Assembly: GCA_965229685.1 (NCBI GenBank)
Contig: OZ245920.1
Location: forward strand, 1,550,001 to 1,614,000
Direction of reading: 5' to 3'
From: Pacificispira sp033344895
GTDB taxonomy: Bacteria; Pseudomonadota; Alphaproteobacteria; UBA8366; Aestuariispiraceae
Length of the DNA: 64,000 nt
Position 1 is the first letter of the stretch. Each line of letters starts with the position of its first letter. A program made the translations under genes and the position numbers. The notes under the pieces are model-generated. The model was not told the DNA's origin. It did not search any database and saw only the letters and a program-made list of their open reading frames with translations. Positions 28,315 through 37,405 of the stretch are shown one piece after another.

Positions 28315-28977
28315 TTACTGCGTCGGGTCGTTCACATAGCGCAGATACGGCTTCAACTTGCGGAAGCCCTGCGGGTACTTCTTTTCGGCATCTTCGTCGG
28401 AAACCGCGGGAACGATAATGACATCGTCACCCTTCTTCCAGTTGACCGGCGTCGCGACCTGGTGCTCCGCCGTCAGCTGCATCGAATCCACGACGCGCAG
28501 GATTTCGTCGAAATTCCGGCCTGTGGTCATCGGATAGACCAGGATCAGGCGGACCGTCTTGTCCGGTCCGATCACGAAGACATTGCGGACGGTCTTGTTG
28601 TCCATTGCCGTGCGGCCGTCGGACGTGCCTTCGGTTGCGACGGGCAGCATGTTGTAAAGCTTGGACACGCCAAGGTCGGTGTCGCCGATCATCGGATAGT
28701 TCGGGCGGAAACCTTGGGTTTCCTCAATGTCGTCGGCCCATTTCGAATGCTGGTCAACGGGATCGACGGACAGGCCGATGATCTTCACATTGCGCTTTGC
28801 GAATTCCGGCTCGAGCCGGGCCATGTAGCCGAGCTCGGTGGTGCAGACCGGCGTGAAATCCTTCGGGTGCGAGAACAGGATGCACCAGGAATCGCCGATC
28901 CATTCGTGGAAATCGATCTCGCCCTGGGTGGTGTTGGCGCGGAAATTCGGTGCCACTGAACCGATCGTAAGTGTCAT
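28315..28977 (-). CDS. 1-Cys peroxiredoxin (Prdx6-type)
   Basis: This 220-residue thiol peroxidase reduces hydrogen peroxide and organic peroxides. The active-site motif FTPVCTTE holds the peroxidatic Cys45 and Thr42. The long C-terminal extension and the absence of a resolving Cys-Pro motif mark the Prdx6/1-Cys class. It is monocistronic, divergent from the HDAC-family gene, and followed by a strong hairpin. Confidence 0.94.
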   Translation of the reverse strand: MTLTIGSVAPNFRANTTQGEIDFHEWIGDSWCILFSHPKDFTPVCTTELGYMARLEPEFAKRNVKIIGLSVDPVDQHSKWADDIEETQGFRPNYPMIGDTDLGVSKLYNMLPVATEGTSDGRTAMDNKTVRNVFVIGPDKTVRLILVYPMTTGRNFDEILRVVDSMQLTAEHQVATPVNWKKGDDVIIVPAVSDEDAEKKYPQGFRKLKPYLRYVNDPTQ

Positions 28978-29135
28978 CAGGAATACCCCTCACTGTCGTT
29001 GCGCCATGATCCGGGACGGCGTCCCCAGGCGACGTTTCGTTTGACCCACACGCTACCCTAGTTAACGACGCATCCCCCAATTGCAAGTACGCAGATACCG
29101 TTGACCGGCGCTTCGTGCGCGTTAGCTTTGCAGCC

Positions 29136-30242
29136 ATGGTGAAGGCGCCGCGACTGATCGCATCCGAAATATACCGCAAATCGCGCTATGGTGCGAAACA
29201 CCCGTTATCGATACCGCGTGTCTCCCTGGCCGTGGACCTGATCCGGGCGCTCGGATGGTTGGATGAGGCGCGCTATGTGGACGGACCGGTAGCGACGCCG
29301 GAGCAACTCATCCGGTTTCATGCGCCGGACTATGTTGCTGCGCTTCAGCGGGCCGAACGGGAGGGGTTGAGCGAGGAGGAGCGGGATCGCTGGAATATCG
29401 GCCGCAACGGCAACCCGATCTATAGTGAAGTCTTCCGGCGGCCCGCGACGGCGGCGGGTTCTTCAATCCTGGCGGCAGAGCTGGTCGCAGGGGGTGGAAC
29501 GGTCTACAGCCCCGCCGGCGGCACCCATCACGGACGACGGGACCGGGCAAGCGGGTTCTGCTTCCTGAATGATCCGGTGCTCGGCATTCTTCGGTTGCTG
29601 GATTTGGGGATCGAGCCGGTCGTCTATGTCGATCTGGACGCCCATCACGGCGACGGCGTGGAAGCGGCCTTTGCCGGAGACCCGCGCGTTACGACGATTT
29701 CCGTTCATGAGGCAGACCGTTGGCCGCGCACCGGCATTCTGGATCATGGTCTGGGGCCGACGGTCACCAATCTGCCGATGCCGCCGGATTTCAATGATGA
29801 TGAGTTTCTCTTCGTACTGGAAACCGCGATTCTGCCCAAGGTGGACGCAGTGGGGCCCGCCGCCATCATGGTCCAGGGCGGCGTGGACGGGCTGCAGGAT
29901 GATCCGATGTCCAGGCTGTCGCTGTCGAACACGGTTTACTGGCGGGCCGTAGACCTGCTGTTGCGGACGGCACCTCGGTGCATCGTTCTGGGCGGCGGTG
30001 GGTACAATCCCTTTGCCGTGGCGCGCGCCTGGGCGGGCGTCTGGGCGATGATTGACGGTCATTCCGTTCCCGATCACCTGCCGCCGGATGCCTGCGCGGT
30101 GCTGGAGGCGATTGAATGGCGCCACAGCCGGGCCCGTGAGGCACCGACTCGCTGGTTCGAGACGCTGGCCGACCCGCCGAATTCCGGTCCGGTCCGGGAA
30201 GAGGTCCGCGATGTGGTACGCCGCGCCGCGAGATTAGCCTAA
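29136..30242 (+). CDS. Histone-deacetylase-family (AcuC/acetylpolyamine amidohydrolase-like) hydrolase
   Basis: This 368-residue zinc amidohydrolase of the arginase/deacetylase fold has the HHGRRDRASGFCFLND block with the paired catalytic His residues, the zinc-ligand segment VDLDAHHGDGVE, and a QGGVDGLQDD block near the second Asp ligand. Bacterial members deacetylate small acetyl-amines or proteins such as acetyl-CoA synthetase; the substrate here is unknown. ATG 29136 is preferred; a GTG at 29115 is possible. The DUF192 gene follows after 44 bases. Confidence 0.9.
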   Translation: MVKAPRLIASEIYRKSRYGAKHPLSIPRVSLAVDLIRALGWLDEARYVDGPVATPEQLIRFHAPDYVAALQRAEREGLSEEERDRWNIGRNGNPIYSEVFRRPATAAGSSILAAELVAGGGTVYSPAGGTHHGRRDRASGFCFLNDPVLGILRLLDLGIEPVVYVDLDAHHGDGVEAAFAGDPRVTTISVHEADRWPRTGILDHGLGPTVTNLPMPPDFNDDEFLFVLETAILPKVDAVGPAAIMVQGGVDGLQDDPMSRLSLSNTVYWRAVDLLLRTAPRCIVLGGGGYNPFAVARAWAGVWAMIDGHSVPDHLPPDACAVLEAIEWRHSRAREAPTRWFETLADPPNSGPVREEVRDVVRRAARLA

Positions 30243-30286
30243 GGCCGGACTTTATTCGGAACGGCTTTCACGCTATGTGCCTAACC

Positions 30287-30760
30287 ATGAAGACGCGCAC
30301 GATCCTTCTCGCCATTCTGGTGGTGCTTGGGCTGGCTGGTCCGGCACAGGCCCAGTCCGCACCGGAAATGAACCTGCCGACCGCGCCCCTGGCCGTCGAG
30401 ACCGCGGACGGTTCCGTGCACGAATTCACGGTCGAGATCGCTTCGAAGCCGAATGAACGCAGTCAGGGATTGATGTTTCGGCAGTCGCTGGATCGCGACA
30501 AGGGGATGCTGTTCGACTACGGACGTCCGCGCCGGGTCAGCATGTGGATGAAGAACACGCTGATCCCGCTGGACATGCTGTTCATTCGGGCCGACGGGAC
30601 GATCGTCAATATCCGCGAAAGAACGATCCCGCATTCCCTGGAGGCAGTCTCCTCCAAGGGGCGGGTCCGGGGCGTTCTCGAACTGGCAGGCGGGACGGTT
30701 GAGCGGCTTGGAATTGCGCCGGGCGACACCGTCCGCCATGAGATTTTCCAGAACGACTGA
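30287..30760 (+). CDS. DUF192-family exported protein
   Basis: This 157-residue protein has an N-terminal signal peptide (ILLAILVVLGLAGPAQAQ, cleavage expected after AQA) and a DUF192 domain with the typical RSQGLMFRQSL, MWMKNTLIPLDMLF and RGVLELAGG blocks. The function of the family is unknown. ATG 30287 starts the signal peptide cleanly. Its stop abuts the convergent O-methyltransferase gene. Confidence 0.88.
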   Translation: MKTRTILLAILVVLGLAGPAQAQSAPEMNLPTAPLAVETADGSVHEFTVEIASKPNERSQGLMFRQSLDRDKGMLFDYGRPRRVSMWMKNTLIPLDMLFIRADGTIVNIRERTIPHSLEAVSSKGRVRGVLELAGGTVERLGIAPGDTVRHEIFQND

Positions 30761-31426
30761 CTAACGCTTCCGGCACAGCATCAGGCCGTCCCCGATCGGG
30801 ACCAGGGACAGATCGATGCGGCTGTCGCCCTTCAGTTTTGCATTCAGGGTCCGGATCGCCACCGTCGATGGCTCAGTGTTTTCAGGGTCGGCAACGGAAC
30901 CGCCCCACAATACATTGTCGATGGCGATCAGCCCGCCCGGACGGACGAGAGTCAGGCAGGTCTCGTAGTAGGAATCGTAGTTTTCCTTGTCCGCATCGAT
31001 GAAGGCCATGTCCACCTTGTCGACGCCTTCCTCCGCCACCAGGGCTTTCAACGTTTCCAGTGCCGGTGCCAGGCGCAATTCGATCTTGCCGGCGACACCG
31101 GCCTCGGACCAGTAGCGCTGTGCGATGTCGGTCCATTCCTCGCTCACATCGCAACAGGTCATGCGCCCGTCGGCGGGCAGGGCTGAGGCGACACTCAATG
31201 CGCTGTAGCCGGTAAAGGTGCCGACTTCGACCACGCGTCGCGCCCCGATCAGTGCTGCCAGCAGGGCCAGGAACTGCCCTTGTTCCGGCGATACCTGCAT
31301 GCCCGCCGGACCGCCCAGCGCCGCGGTTTCCTCCCGCAGGCGTGCCTGCAGCGGCGTTTCGCGCAGGGAATTGGAAATCAGGTAGTCATAGAGGGACGAA
31401 TCGAGATTTAAGGTTTTTCGGGACAT
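30761..31426 (-). CDS. Class I SAM-dependent O-methyltransferase (CCoAOMT-like)
   Basis: This 221-residue enzyme of the caffeoyl-CoA O-methyltransferase-like family has the SAM-binding VVEVGTFTGYSALSVA block, CDVSEEW, and the metal-binding segments FIDADKENY and AIDNVLWGG. The methyl acceptor is unknown. ATG 31426 gives the usual length; upstream extension in frame reads into unrelated sequence. Confidence 0.9.
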   Translation of the reverse strand: MSRKTLNLDSSLYDYLISNSLRETPLQARLREETAALGGPAGMQVSPEQGQFLALLAALIGARRVVEVGTFTGYSALSVASALPADGRMTCCDVSEEWTDIAQRYWSEAGVAGKIELRLAPALETLKALVAEEGVDKVDMAFIDADKENYDSYYETCLTLVRPGGLIAIDNVLWGGSVADPENTEPSTVAIRTLNAKLKGDSRIDLSLVPIGDGLMLCRKR

Positions 31427-31524
31427 GAATGGCCTTTCGCAAGTCTTGGGCTGTTTGTGCCGGATGTGATTGTCGCATCCGCGCGGCAAATCCGCTAGCG
31501 GCTGTGGGCAAATCGGCATACGGT

Positions 31525-31550
31525 CTCGACATATTGTGGTACTCGACATA
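31525..31550 (+). promoter_or_regulatory. Direct repeat CTCGACATA upstream of the lipoprotein gene
   Basis: CTCGACATA occurs at 31525-31533 and again at 31542-31550, exactly 17 bases apart and ending 14 bases before the ATG at 31565. It could be a regulator site or part of a promoter. No regulator family was recognised. Confidence 0.25.
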
Positions 31551-31564
31551 GGACGGCAGGGAAG

Positions 31565-32239
31565 ATGCGACACGGGAAAGCGGTTTTGGCATTGGTGATG
31601 GCCGGTGGTCTGGCTGTTGCCGGGTGCGAGTTCAAAATCAACCCGCGCGAGTCTGAATATGTGCCTAAGATCGGCGGAAACACCTTCGATCTTCAGAATG
31701 ACTTGGCCGTAACGCTGCCGGTCGCCGAGCGTATCAATATTTCCTATGAGTTTGTCGAAGCCTGGGACAAGGGGTTCGAGACCGAAGCCCCCGGCATCTA
31801 CGACGGGACCCTCTGGTGGTATGAGGAACGGACGGCCGAGAATCCCGAGCAGTTCGTCGGCATTCAACTGCTGACCCGTGCCGAGGAATACAAGGAAGCG
31901 CCTGGCCAGTTGGTGAAACTGTCAAGGACCAGCTATACGGCGCAGAGTTATTGCCTGGACCTCACCAAGGACCCTGTGCCGCCGGAACTGCTGCCGATTG
32001 TCGAATCGCTGTTCCGACTCGGCCATCCGCTGTCCACCGATCTCTACATCCGTCGATATGTCCTGAGGGACGAACGTGAAGGGCGCGAGCGGACGGATAT
32101 CATCTATGCGCGCGACATCGTCCGGCTCGGCTACACGTGTGAGGGTATCGGCGACTTGATATCGCCCAGCCCGTCCAGCCAGGAAATCGTCAACAAGCTT
32201 CAGTCGGACGCACAGGCTTCCTTCGAAGTCATGACCTGA
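31565..32239 (+). CDS. Hypothetical lipoprotein
   Basis: This 224-residue protein has a signal peptide and lipobox LAVAGC (lipidated Cys21), so it is expected to be anchored in the inner or outer membrane. The mature part contains two further Cys residues (YCLDL and YTCEG) that could form a disulfide. No known family was recognised. It stands alone between the convergent methyltransferase and the cbb3 maturation genes. Confidence 0.75.
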   Translation: MRHGKAVLALVMAGGLAVAGCEFKINPRESEYVPKIGGNTFDLQNDLAVTLPVAERINISYEFVEAWDKGFETEAPGIYDGTLWWYEERTAENPEQFVGIQLLTRAEEYKEAPGQLVKLSRTSYTAQSYCLDLTKDPVPPELLPIVESLFRLGHPLSTDLYIRRYVLRDEREGRERTDIIYARDIVRLGYTCEGIGDLISPSPSSQEIVNKLQSDAQASFEVMT

Positions 32240-32292
32240 TCTCAAGGACGGGGAGGGACGTCTACCTTCCATCCCGAATTTGGTTCCCCGAT

Positions 32293-32306
32293 TTGATCCA
32301 TCGCAA
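32293..32306 (+). promoter_or_regulatory. Possible FNR/FixK-type site upstream of ccoG
   Basis: TTGATCCATCGCAA matches the FNR/FixK consensus TTGAT-N4-ATCAA in all of the left half and three of five bases of the right half. It lies about 89 bases before the ccoG start. Oxygen-limitation control of cbb3 maturation genes by this family is well known, but the imperfect right half leaves this tentative. Confidence 0.35.
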
Positions 32307-32394
32307 TGCCGACCCGTCATGGGGTCGGTAGAACAGCCTCGGGCACGTCTCAGCGGCCCGGAAACAAGACTGTTTGCGATGGGAAAACCCGGTC

Positions 32395-33894
32395 ATGGCG
32401 GATGTTGCCAAGGATCTGATGGTTCCAAATCCCGGCCCGATACCGCCGGAACCCGATCCTGAAAATCAGCCGCTCTATGCGGCACGTCAGAAAATTCATC
32501 CAAAAACCGTCCACGGCCGGTTCAGGAAACTGAAATGGGCCGCATTGGTCCTGCTTCTCGCGATCTACTACATCGCGCCCTGGCTGCGCTGGGACCGCGG
32601 GCCGGGCGCGCCGGATCAGGCTTTCCTGATCGATATGCCGAACCGCCGGGCGTATTTCCTCTGGATCGAAATCTGGCCACAGGAGGTCTACTACATCGCC
32701 GGACTCCTGATCCTCGGCGCGGTGGGGCTCTTCTTCGCGACGGCACTGCTGGGCCGGGTCTGGTGCGGCTTCGCCTGCCCGCAAACCGTCTGGACAGACC
32801 TCTACATGTGGGTCGAACGCCTCATCGAAGGGGATCGCGGCGCGCGAATCCGCCTGGACAAGGCGAAATGGTCCATGGAGAAGCTCTGGAAGCGCAGCGC
32901 CAAGCATGTGTCATGGCTGCTGATTGCGCTGCTGACGGGCGGTGCCTGGGTCATGTATTTCAACGACGCACCGACACTGGCCCGTGACGTGCTCGCGCTG
33001 GAACTGACCGGCAATCAACTGTTCTTCATCGGATTGTTCACCCTCACGACCTACCTTCTGGCGGGTTATTCGCGGGAACAGGTGTGCACCTATATGTGCC
33101 CCTGGCCGCGTTTCCAGGCGTCGATGCTGGACGAGGACACGTTGATCGTGACCTACGAGCGGTGGCGCGGAGAGCCGCGGGCCAAGCCGGCCAGGGACGG
33201 CAACTATGACGACCGCGGTCACTGCATCGATTGCGGACAGTGTGTCGCGGTCTGCCCGACCGGGATCGATATCCGGGACGGCAATCAGCTAGAATGCATC
33301 GGCTGCGCGCTGTGCATCGATGCCTGCAACACCGTCATGTCGCGCATCGGTCTGCCTCAGGAACTGATCACCTACGATTCCATCAATCGCCAGAATGCCC
33401 GGTCGGCGGGCAAGCCGGTGAGACGACGCTTCGTGCGGGGGCGGACGATCATCTATGCCGGTCTCATGGCCCTTGTCGGAGCGATCTTTCTCTATGCCCT
33501 GACGACGCGTGCGCATCTGGATGTCAGCGTCATTCCGGATCGCAACCCGATCTTCGTGACACTGAAGGATGGCTCAATCCGGAACGGCTTTAAGCTGCGT
33601 GTCCTCAACAAGACGCTGCGGCCCCGAACCTTTGTTCTGACCGCGCGCGGATTGCAGGACTTCACCCTGGCTCTGCAGGGGCGGGACCTCGAGGAGCAGG
33701 CGGTCCTGCTGTCTGTCGGGCCCGACAGCGTGCGAACGGTCAAGGCCTTCATTTCAGTGCCGCCTGAGGCAATGGATGGGGAGGTGATGGATTTCAGCTT
33801 TGTTCTCATCGAGAACGTTGCGAATGAGGATTCCATTCTCGGCCATCCCGTCGATAGCGAATTCGAAACCCGATTCCGAGGACCCAGCGAATGA
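32395..33894 (+). CDS. ccoG: cbb3 oxidase maturation ferredoxin-like protein CcoG (FixG/RdxA)
   Basis: This 499-residue inner-membrane iron-sulfur protein takes part in copper handling for cbb3 oxidase assembly. It has several membrane helices, a CGFACPQTVW motif, a CTYMCPWPRFQ motif, two 4Fe-4S sets (CIDCGQCVAVCP and CIGCALCIDAC) and a C-terminal Ig-like (FixG_C) domain. ATG 32395 is chosen. ccoH begins four bases before the end of this gene (ATGA), so the ccoGHIS set is one operon. The oxidase genes ccoNOQP are not in this window. Confidence 0.94.
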   Translation: MADVAKDLMVPNPGPIPPEPDPENQPLYAARQKIHPKTVHGRFRKLKWAALVLLLAIYYIAPWLRWDRGPGAPDQAFLIDMPNRRAYFLWIEIWPQEVYYIAGLLILGAVGLFFATALLGRVWCGFACPQTVWTDLYMWVERLIEGDRGARIRLDKAKWSMEKLWKRSAKHVSWLLIALLTGGAWVMYFNDAPTLARDVLALELTGNQLFFIGLFTLTTYLLAGYSREQVCTYMCPWPRFQASMLDEDTLIVTYERWRGEPRAKPARDGNYDDRGHCIDCGQCVAVCPTGIDIRDGNQLECIGCALCIDACNTVMSRIGLPQELITYDSINRQNARSAGKPVRRRFVRGRTIIYAGLMALVGAIFLYALTTRAHLDVSVIPDRNPIFVTLKDGSIRNGFKLRVLNKTLRPRTFVLTARGLQDFTLALQGRDLEEQAVLLSVGPDSVRTVKAFISVPPEAMDGEVMDFSFVLIENVANEDSILGHPVDSEFETRFRGPSE

Positions 33895-34412
33895 GCATAG
33901 GAAGCCTGGATAATCACGCCGGTGCGGTGAAGCGAAGCCGCATTCCCTTGCTGTTCTTTGCATTCTTTGCCGTCGTGATCGCCGCCAATGCGACCATGAT
34001 CTGGATTGCCCTCAGCAGTTGGACAGGGCTGGAAACACGAAATCACTACCTCAAGGGCGTTGACTACAACAGTACGCTTCGTGACGTTCAGGCGCAGGAT
34101 GCCTTGGGGTGGTCCGTGGCCTCGAAAATCCTTCCGACGGATCGGCCCGGTCGGTTTCGTATCGACGTTACTCTGGCGGATGATGGTGCAGCCCCGATTG
34201 TCGGGGCGAAAGTCGTGGTTCGGCTGGAACGTCCGACGCATCACGGTGTCGATATCCGGACGGATCTGATGGAACTTTCGAATGGGCGATACGGCGCAAC
34301 GGTCGATATCCCCATTGCCGGGCAGTGGAACGTGCGGCGTCTTGTCTGGTTCGGCACGGAAACGCACCAGACCGTCGAGCGGGTGTTCCTGAAACCGGAC
34401 GCCTTCCAATGA
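33891..34412 (+). CDS. ccoH: FixH/CcoH family protein
   Basis: This 173-residue protein has one N-terminal membrane helix (about residues 19-42) and a periplasmic domain with the family blocks GLETRNHYLKG and the terminal RRLVWFG. FixH is needed for stable cbb3 oxidase assembly. It overlaps ccoG by four bases at its start and ccoI by four at its end, typical of a tightly coupled operon. Confidence 0.9.
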   Translation: MSIGSLDNHAGAVKRSRIPLLFFAFFAVVIAANATMIWIALSSWTGLETRNHYLKGVDYNSTLRDVQAQDALGWSVASKILPTDRPGRFRIDVTLADDGAAPIVGAKVVVRLERPTHHGVDIRTDLMELSNGRYGATVDIPIAGQWNVRRLVWFGTETHQTVERVFLKPDAFQ

Positions 34413-36745
34413 CGGGGTTGTTGGCAGGCGATTGCTGCGCCCCGATCCTGCCGGAACTGCCTGCCGACGGGGAGGCCGCGGTGCGCGACCGGGTCGGGCC
34501 GCTTGCCCCTTATATTCGGCGTTCGGATGATGGCACTGCGGACATCCACCTGATGGTGGAAGGCATTACCTGCGGCGGCTGCATTTCGACGATCGAGCGG
34601 GCCCTCGAGGCATTGGCGGGGGTGCGTGAGGCGCGCGTGAACCTGTCGAGCAGCCGATTGAGGGTGGTCTACGAAGAAGCGACCGTAAGGCCGGAGCAAC
34701 TGATCGCCACCCTGGACCGGCAAGGATATCGGGCCGTTCCCTATGATCCGGAGGCATTGAAGGCCGGCCGCGATCTGGAGGAACGGCGGTTGCTGCGGGC
34801 ACTGGCGGTCGCCGGGTTCGCCGCCGCGAATGTCATGCTTCTTTCCGTTTCGGTCTGGGCTGGAAACTTTCAGGATATGGGGCCGGCGACCCGGACCCTG
34901 CTGCATTGGATTTCAGCACTCGTTGCGACTCCCGCCGTCCTCTATGCCGGACGGCCGTTCTTTGACAGCGCGCTTGCGGCCCTGCGTGCGGGGCGGACCA
35001 ACATGGATGTCCCGATATCGCTCGCCGTTGTTCTGGCCACGGGGATGAGTGTTCTGCAGACATTGCGCGGCGCGGAGCATGCGTATTTCGATTCCGCCGT
35101 TACCCTGCTGTTCTTCCTGCTGGTCGGGCGCTATCTCGACAGGCGGGCTCGGGGAAGGGCGCGTTCGGCGGCGGAACAGCTTGCCGGACTGAATGCCGTC
35201 GCCGTGACCGTCGTGGCGCCGGATGGCAGCGTGCATTCGCTTGCGCCGTCGGCGGTGTCGAAAGGCATGACCGTGCTTGTAACGACCGGCGAACGGGTCC
35301 CCGTTGACGGACATGTCCTGCAGGGACGGTCGGAGATCGACACGCAATTGATCACCGGGGAAACCCTTCCGGAAACGGTCGAACCGGGCGATATCGTCTA
35401 TGCCGGCGCAGTCAATCTGAGCGCACCGTTGAAACTGACGGTTACCGCAGCCGGGGAGGGTACCCTGCTGGCGGAGATTGCGCGGCTGATGGATGCCGCC
35501 GAACAGCGACGGGCCCGGTATGTCGGGCTGGCCGACGCCGTATCGCGCTGGTATGCGCCTGTCGTGCACTTTCTGGCGCTCGCGGCCTTCTGCGGCTGGT
35601 TCTTTGTCGGCGACGCGGCATGGCAGGACAGTTTGCTGATCGCGATCGCCGTCCTGATCGTGACCTGCCCCTGTGCGTTGGGTCTCGCGGTCCCGGTGGT
35701 GCAGGTCATCGCCTGTGCACGCTTGATGTGGCGCGGCATACTGTTGAAAAGCGGATCAGCCCTCGAGCGGCTGTCGCAGATCGATACCGTGGTCTTCGAC
35801 AAGACCGGAACCCTCACGCTCGGACGCCCGGTTCTGCAGCCGGATCCGAACCGAAATATCGAAATGCTTCGTGCGGCGGCCGGGGGCGCGGCGGCCAGTG
35901 CGCATCCGCTGGCGCGCGCGCTGGTCGCTGCAGCGGGGGACGGGGTTGTCGCCGCTGAAAATGTCCGGGAGATACCCGGTGCCGGCCTGGAATGGCAGGG
36001 CACGGACGGCCTGCACCGGCTCGGCAGCCGCCGCTTCCTTGATCTGCCGGAAGATGGTCCGTCCGCATCGGATGCGGAGGGCCCGGAAATCTGGTACCGG
36101 AGTCCGGACCGCGCCCCGATATGCTTCCGTTTCGCCGATACACCGCGGCCCGATGCCGTGTCGGTCGTCGACGCGTTGAAGAAGGCGGGGATGGATGTTC
36201 GGCTGCTGTCCGGTGACCGGGAGCCGGTCGTCGCCGCCATGGCACGCCGTCTCGGAATCGCAACCTGGTCGGCCCGTGTGACGCCGGACGGGAAGGTCGA
36301 CTATCTGGAGGCGTTGCGCGGCGCCGGTCACCGACCGGCAATGGTCGGTGACGGCTTGAACGATGCTCCGGCCCTGGCCTCGGCCCTGGTGTCCCTGTCT
36401 CCGTCCGGAGGCGCCGATATCAGCCGAACCGCGTCGGATATCGTGTTCCAGGGCGACCGGCTGGGCGGTGTACTGGAGGCCTGGCGCGTTGCGCGCCGGG
36501 CGGAACGATTGGTAAGGCAGAATTTCGCCCTGGCCTTCGTCTACAACGTGCTGACGGTGCCCCTGGCGGTGGCCGGTTTCGTGACGCCGCTGATCGCCGC
36601 CATCGCAATGTCCTCGTCATCCGTGATTGTTATCCTGAACGCCCTGAGGTTGGGGTGGACGGTCTCCGGGCGCTCCGATAGGCTAAGACCCATCGAATCC
36701 GGCATCGCCCCGACGGGCGGCGCGTCGAGGGAGGTCGAAACGTGA
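34409..36745 (+). CDS. ccoI: Copper-translocating P1B-type ATPase CcoI (FixI)
   Basis: This 778-residue P-type ATPase exports copper to the periplasmic side for cbb3 oxidase assembly. It has an N-terminal heavy-metal domain with GITCGGCIS, membrane helices, the ion-site motif CPCALG, the phosphorylation motif DKTGTLT and the hinge GDGLNDAPA. ATG 34409 overlaps the ccoH stop. The extra N-terminal Cys pair (GDCCAP) is typical of FixI-type pumps (family knowledge). ccoS follows with an overlapping start. Confidence 0.94.
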   Translation: MTGLLAGDCCAPILPELPADGEAAVRDRVGPLAPYIRRSDDGTADIHLMVEGITCGGCISTIERALEALAGVREARVNLSSSRLRVVYEEATVRPEQLIATLDRQGYRAVPYDPEALKAGRDLEERRLLRALAVAGFAAANVMLLSVSVWAGNFQDMGPATRTLLHWISALVATPAVLYAGRPFFDSALAALRAGRTNMDVPISLAVVLATGMSVLQTLRGAEHAYFDSAVTLLFFLLVGRYLDRRARGRARSAAEQLAGLNAVAVTVVAPDGSVHSLAPSAVSKGMTVLVTTGERVPVDGHVLQGRSEIDTQLITGETLPETVEPGDIVYAGAVNLSAPLKLTVTAAGEGTLLAEIARLMDAAEQRRARYVGLADAVSRWYAPVVHFLALAAFCGWFFVGDAAWQDSLLIAIAVLIVTCPCALGLAVPVVQVIACARLMWRGILLKSGSALERLSQIDTVVFDKTGTLTLGRPVLQPDPNRNIEMLRAAAGGAAASAHPLARALVAAAGDGVVAAENVREIPGAGLEWQGTDGLHRLGSRRFLDLPEDGPSASDAEGPEIWYRSPDRAPICFRFADTPRPDAVSVVDALKKAGMDVRLLSGDREPVVAAMARRLGIATWSARVTPDGKVDYLEALRGAGHRPAMVGDGLNDAPALASALVSLSPSGGADISRTASDIVFQGDRLGGVLEAWRVARRAERLVRQNFALAFVYNVLTVPLAVAGFVTPLIAAIAMSSSSVIVILNALRLGWTVSGRSDRLRPIESGIAPTGGASREVET

Positions 36746-36909
36746 CGGGATTGCTCTATCTCATCCCCATCGCCCTGTTCCTCGGTGTCTGCGGGCTTGG
36801 AGGTTTTCTCTGGGCGATGCGTTCCGGACAGTTCGACGACTTGGACGGTGCCGCGCACCGTGTCCTGTTCGACGACGAACCGGCGGAAGCGCCAGACCAC
36901 CGGCGCTGA
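36742..36909 (+). CDS. ccoS: cbb3 oxidase assembly protein CcoS (55 residues)
   Basis: This short gene starts with GTG overlapping the ccoI stop (GTGA at 36742-36745) and runs to TGA at 36907-36909. The product has one membrane helix (LLYLIPIALFLGVCGLGGF) followed by the family signature FLWAMRSGQFDDLDG and an acidic tail, matching CcoS/FixS. It is required for cofactor insertion into cbb3 oxidase subunit I. It is small enough to be missed by length filters. Confidence 0.92.
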   Translation: MTGLLYLIPIALFLGVCGLGGFLWAMRSGQFDDLDGAAHRVLFDDEPAEAPDHRR

Positions 36910-36959
36910 GACGGACCCGCGGAAGGCGGCCCGTCAGGTTAAACAATCGAGAGGTGATT

Positions 36960-37331
36960 ATGAGCAGCGCGCAGCCGGCTTCTGCCGGAAACGATTTGGA
37001 TACGGGCATCGGTCAACGGATCAGACAGGCTCGCGAAGCCCTGGAATGGTCCGAACAGGATCTTGCGCACCGGCTCGGCGTGACACCGGAAACCGTAACC
37101 GAATGGGAAACGTCCGCGCGCGACCCGCGGTCGAACCGCATCGTGATGCTGGCCGGGGTGCTGGGGGTCAGTGCCCACTGGCTGCTTGACGGCAGTGCCG
37201 AATTTGCGCCGCCGGAAGATGGCGGAGATCCTGCGGTCGCAGCGCGGGCGCAACTGGATTCCATCCGCCTGAAAGTGCATGAACTCAAGCTGCTGATGGA
37301 CGACCTGGAAGCACAGCTGGATTCAATGTAG
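36960..37331 (+). CDS. XRE-family helix-turn-helix regulator
   Basis: This 123-residue protein has an N-terminal XRE/Cro-type HTH (about residues 15-72, with LAHRLGVTPETVTEWET as the recognition segment) and a C-terminal helical tail (about 85-123) likely to form a coiled coil for dimerisation. An AGGTG site precedes ATG 36960. It lies 50 bases after ccoS and may be co-transcribed; the target genes are unknown. Confidence 0.85.
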   Translation: MSSAQPASAGNDLDTGIGQRIRQAREALEWSEQDLAHRLGVTPETVTEWETSARDPRSNRIVMLAGVLGVSAHWLLDGSAEFAPPEDGGDPAVAARAQLDSIRLKVHELKLLMDDLEAQLDSM

Positions 37332-37338
37332 CGCCAGA

Positions 37339-37372
37339 CGGGTCTCTGATCGCGGATCGGGGACCCGGGTTT
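37339..37372 (+). terminator. Hairpin downstream of the XRE regulator
   Basis: A 13-bp stem is formed by CGGGTCTCTGATC (37339-37351) and GATCGGGGACCCG (37355-37367), with two G-U pairs and a 3-base loop, followed by GGTTT. The T run is short, so termination may be inefficient. It also lies between this gene and the convergent cheZ. Confidence 0.5.
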
Positions 37373-37405
37373 GCCTGCGCCAGCCTGATAAACCTCTTGA
37401 AGCGT

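Noticed and set aside
32309..32327. Small hairpin CCGACCC...GGGTCGG upstream of ccoG as a terminator for the lipoprotein gene
   Set aside because: The stem is only 7 bp and no T run follows; support is too weak to list.
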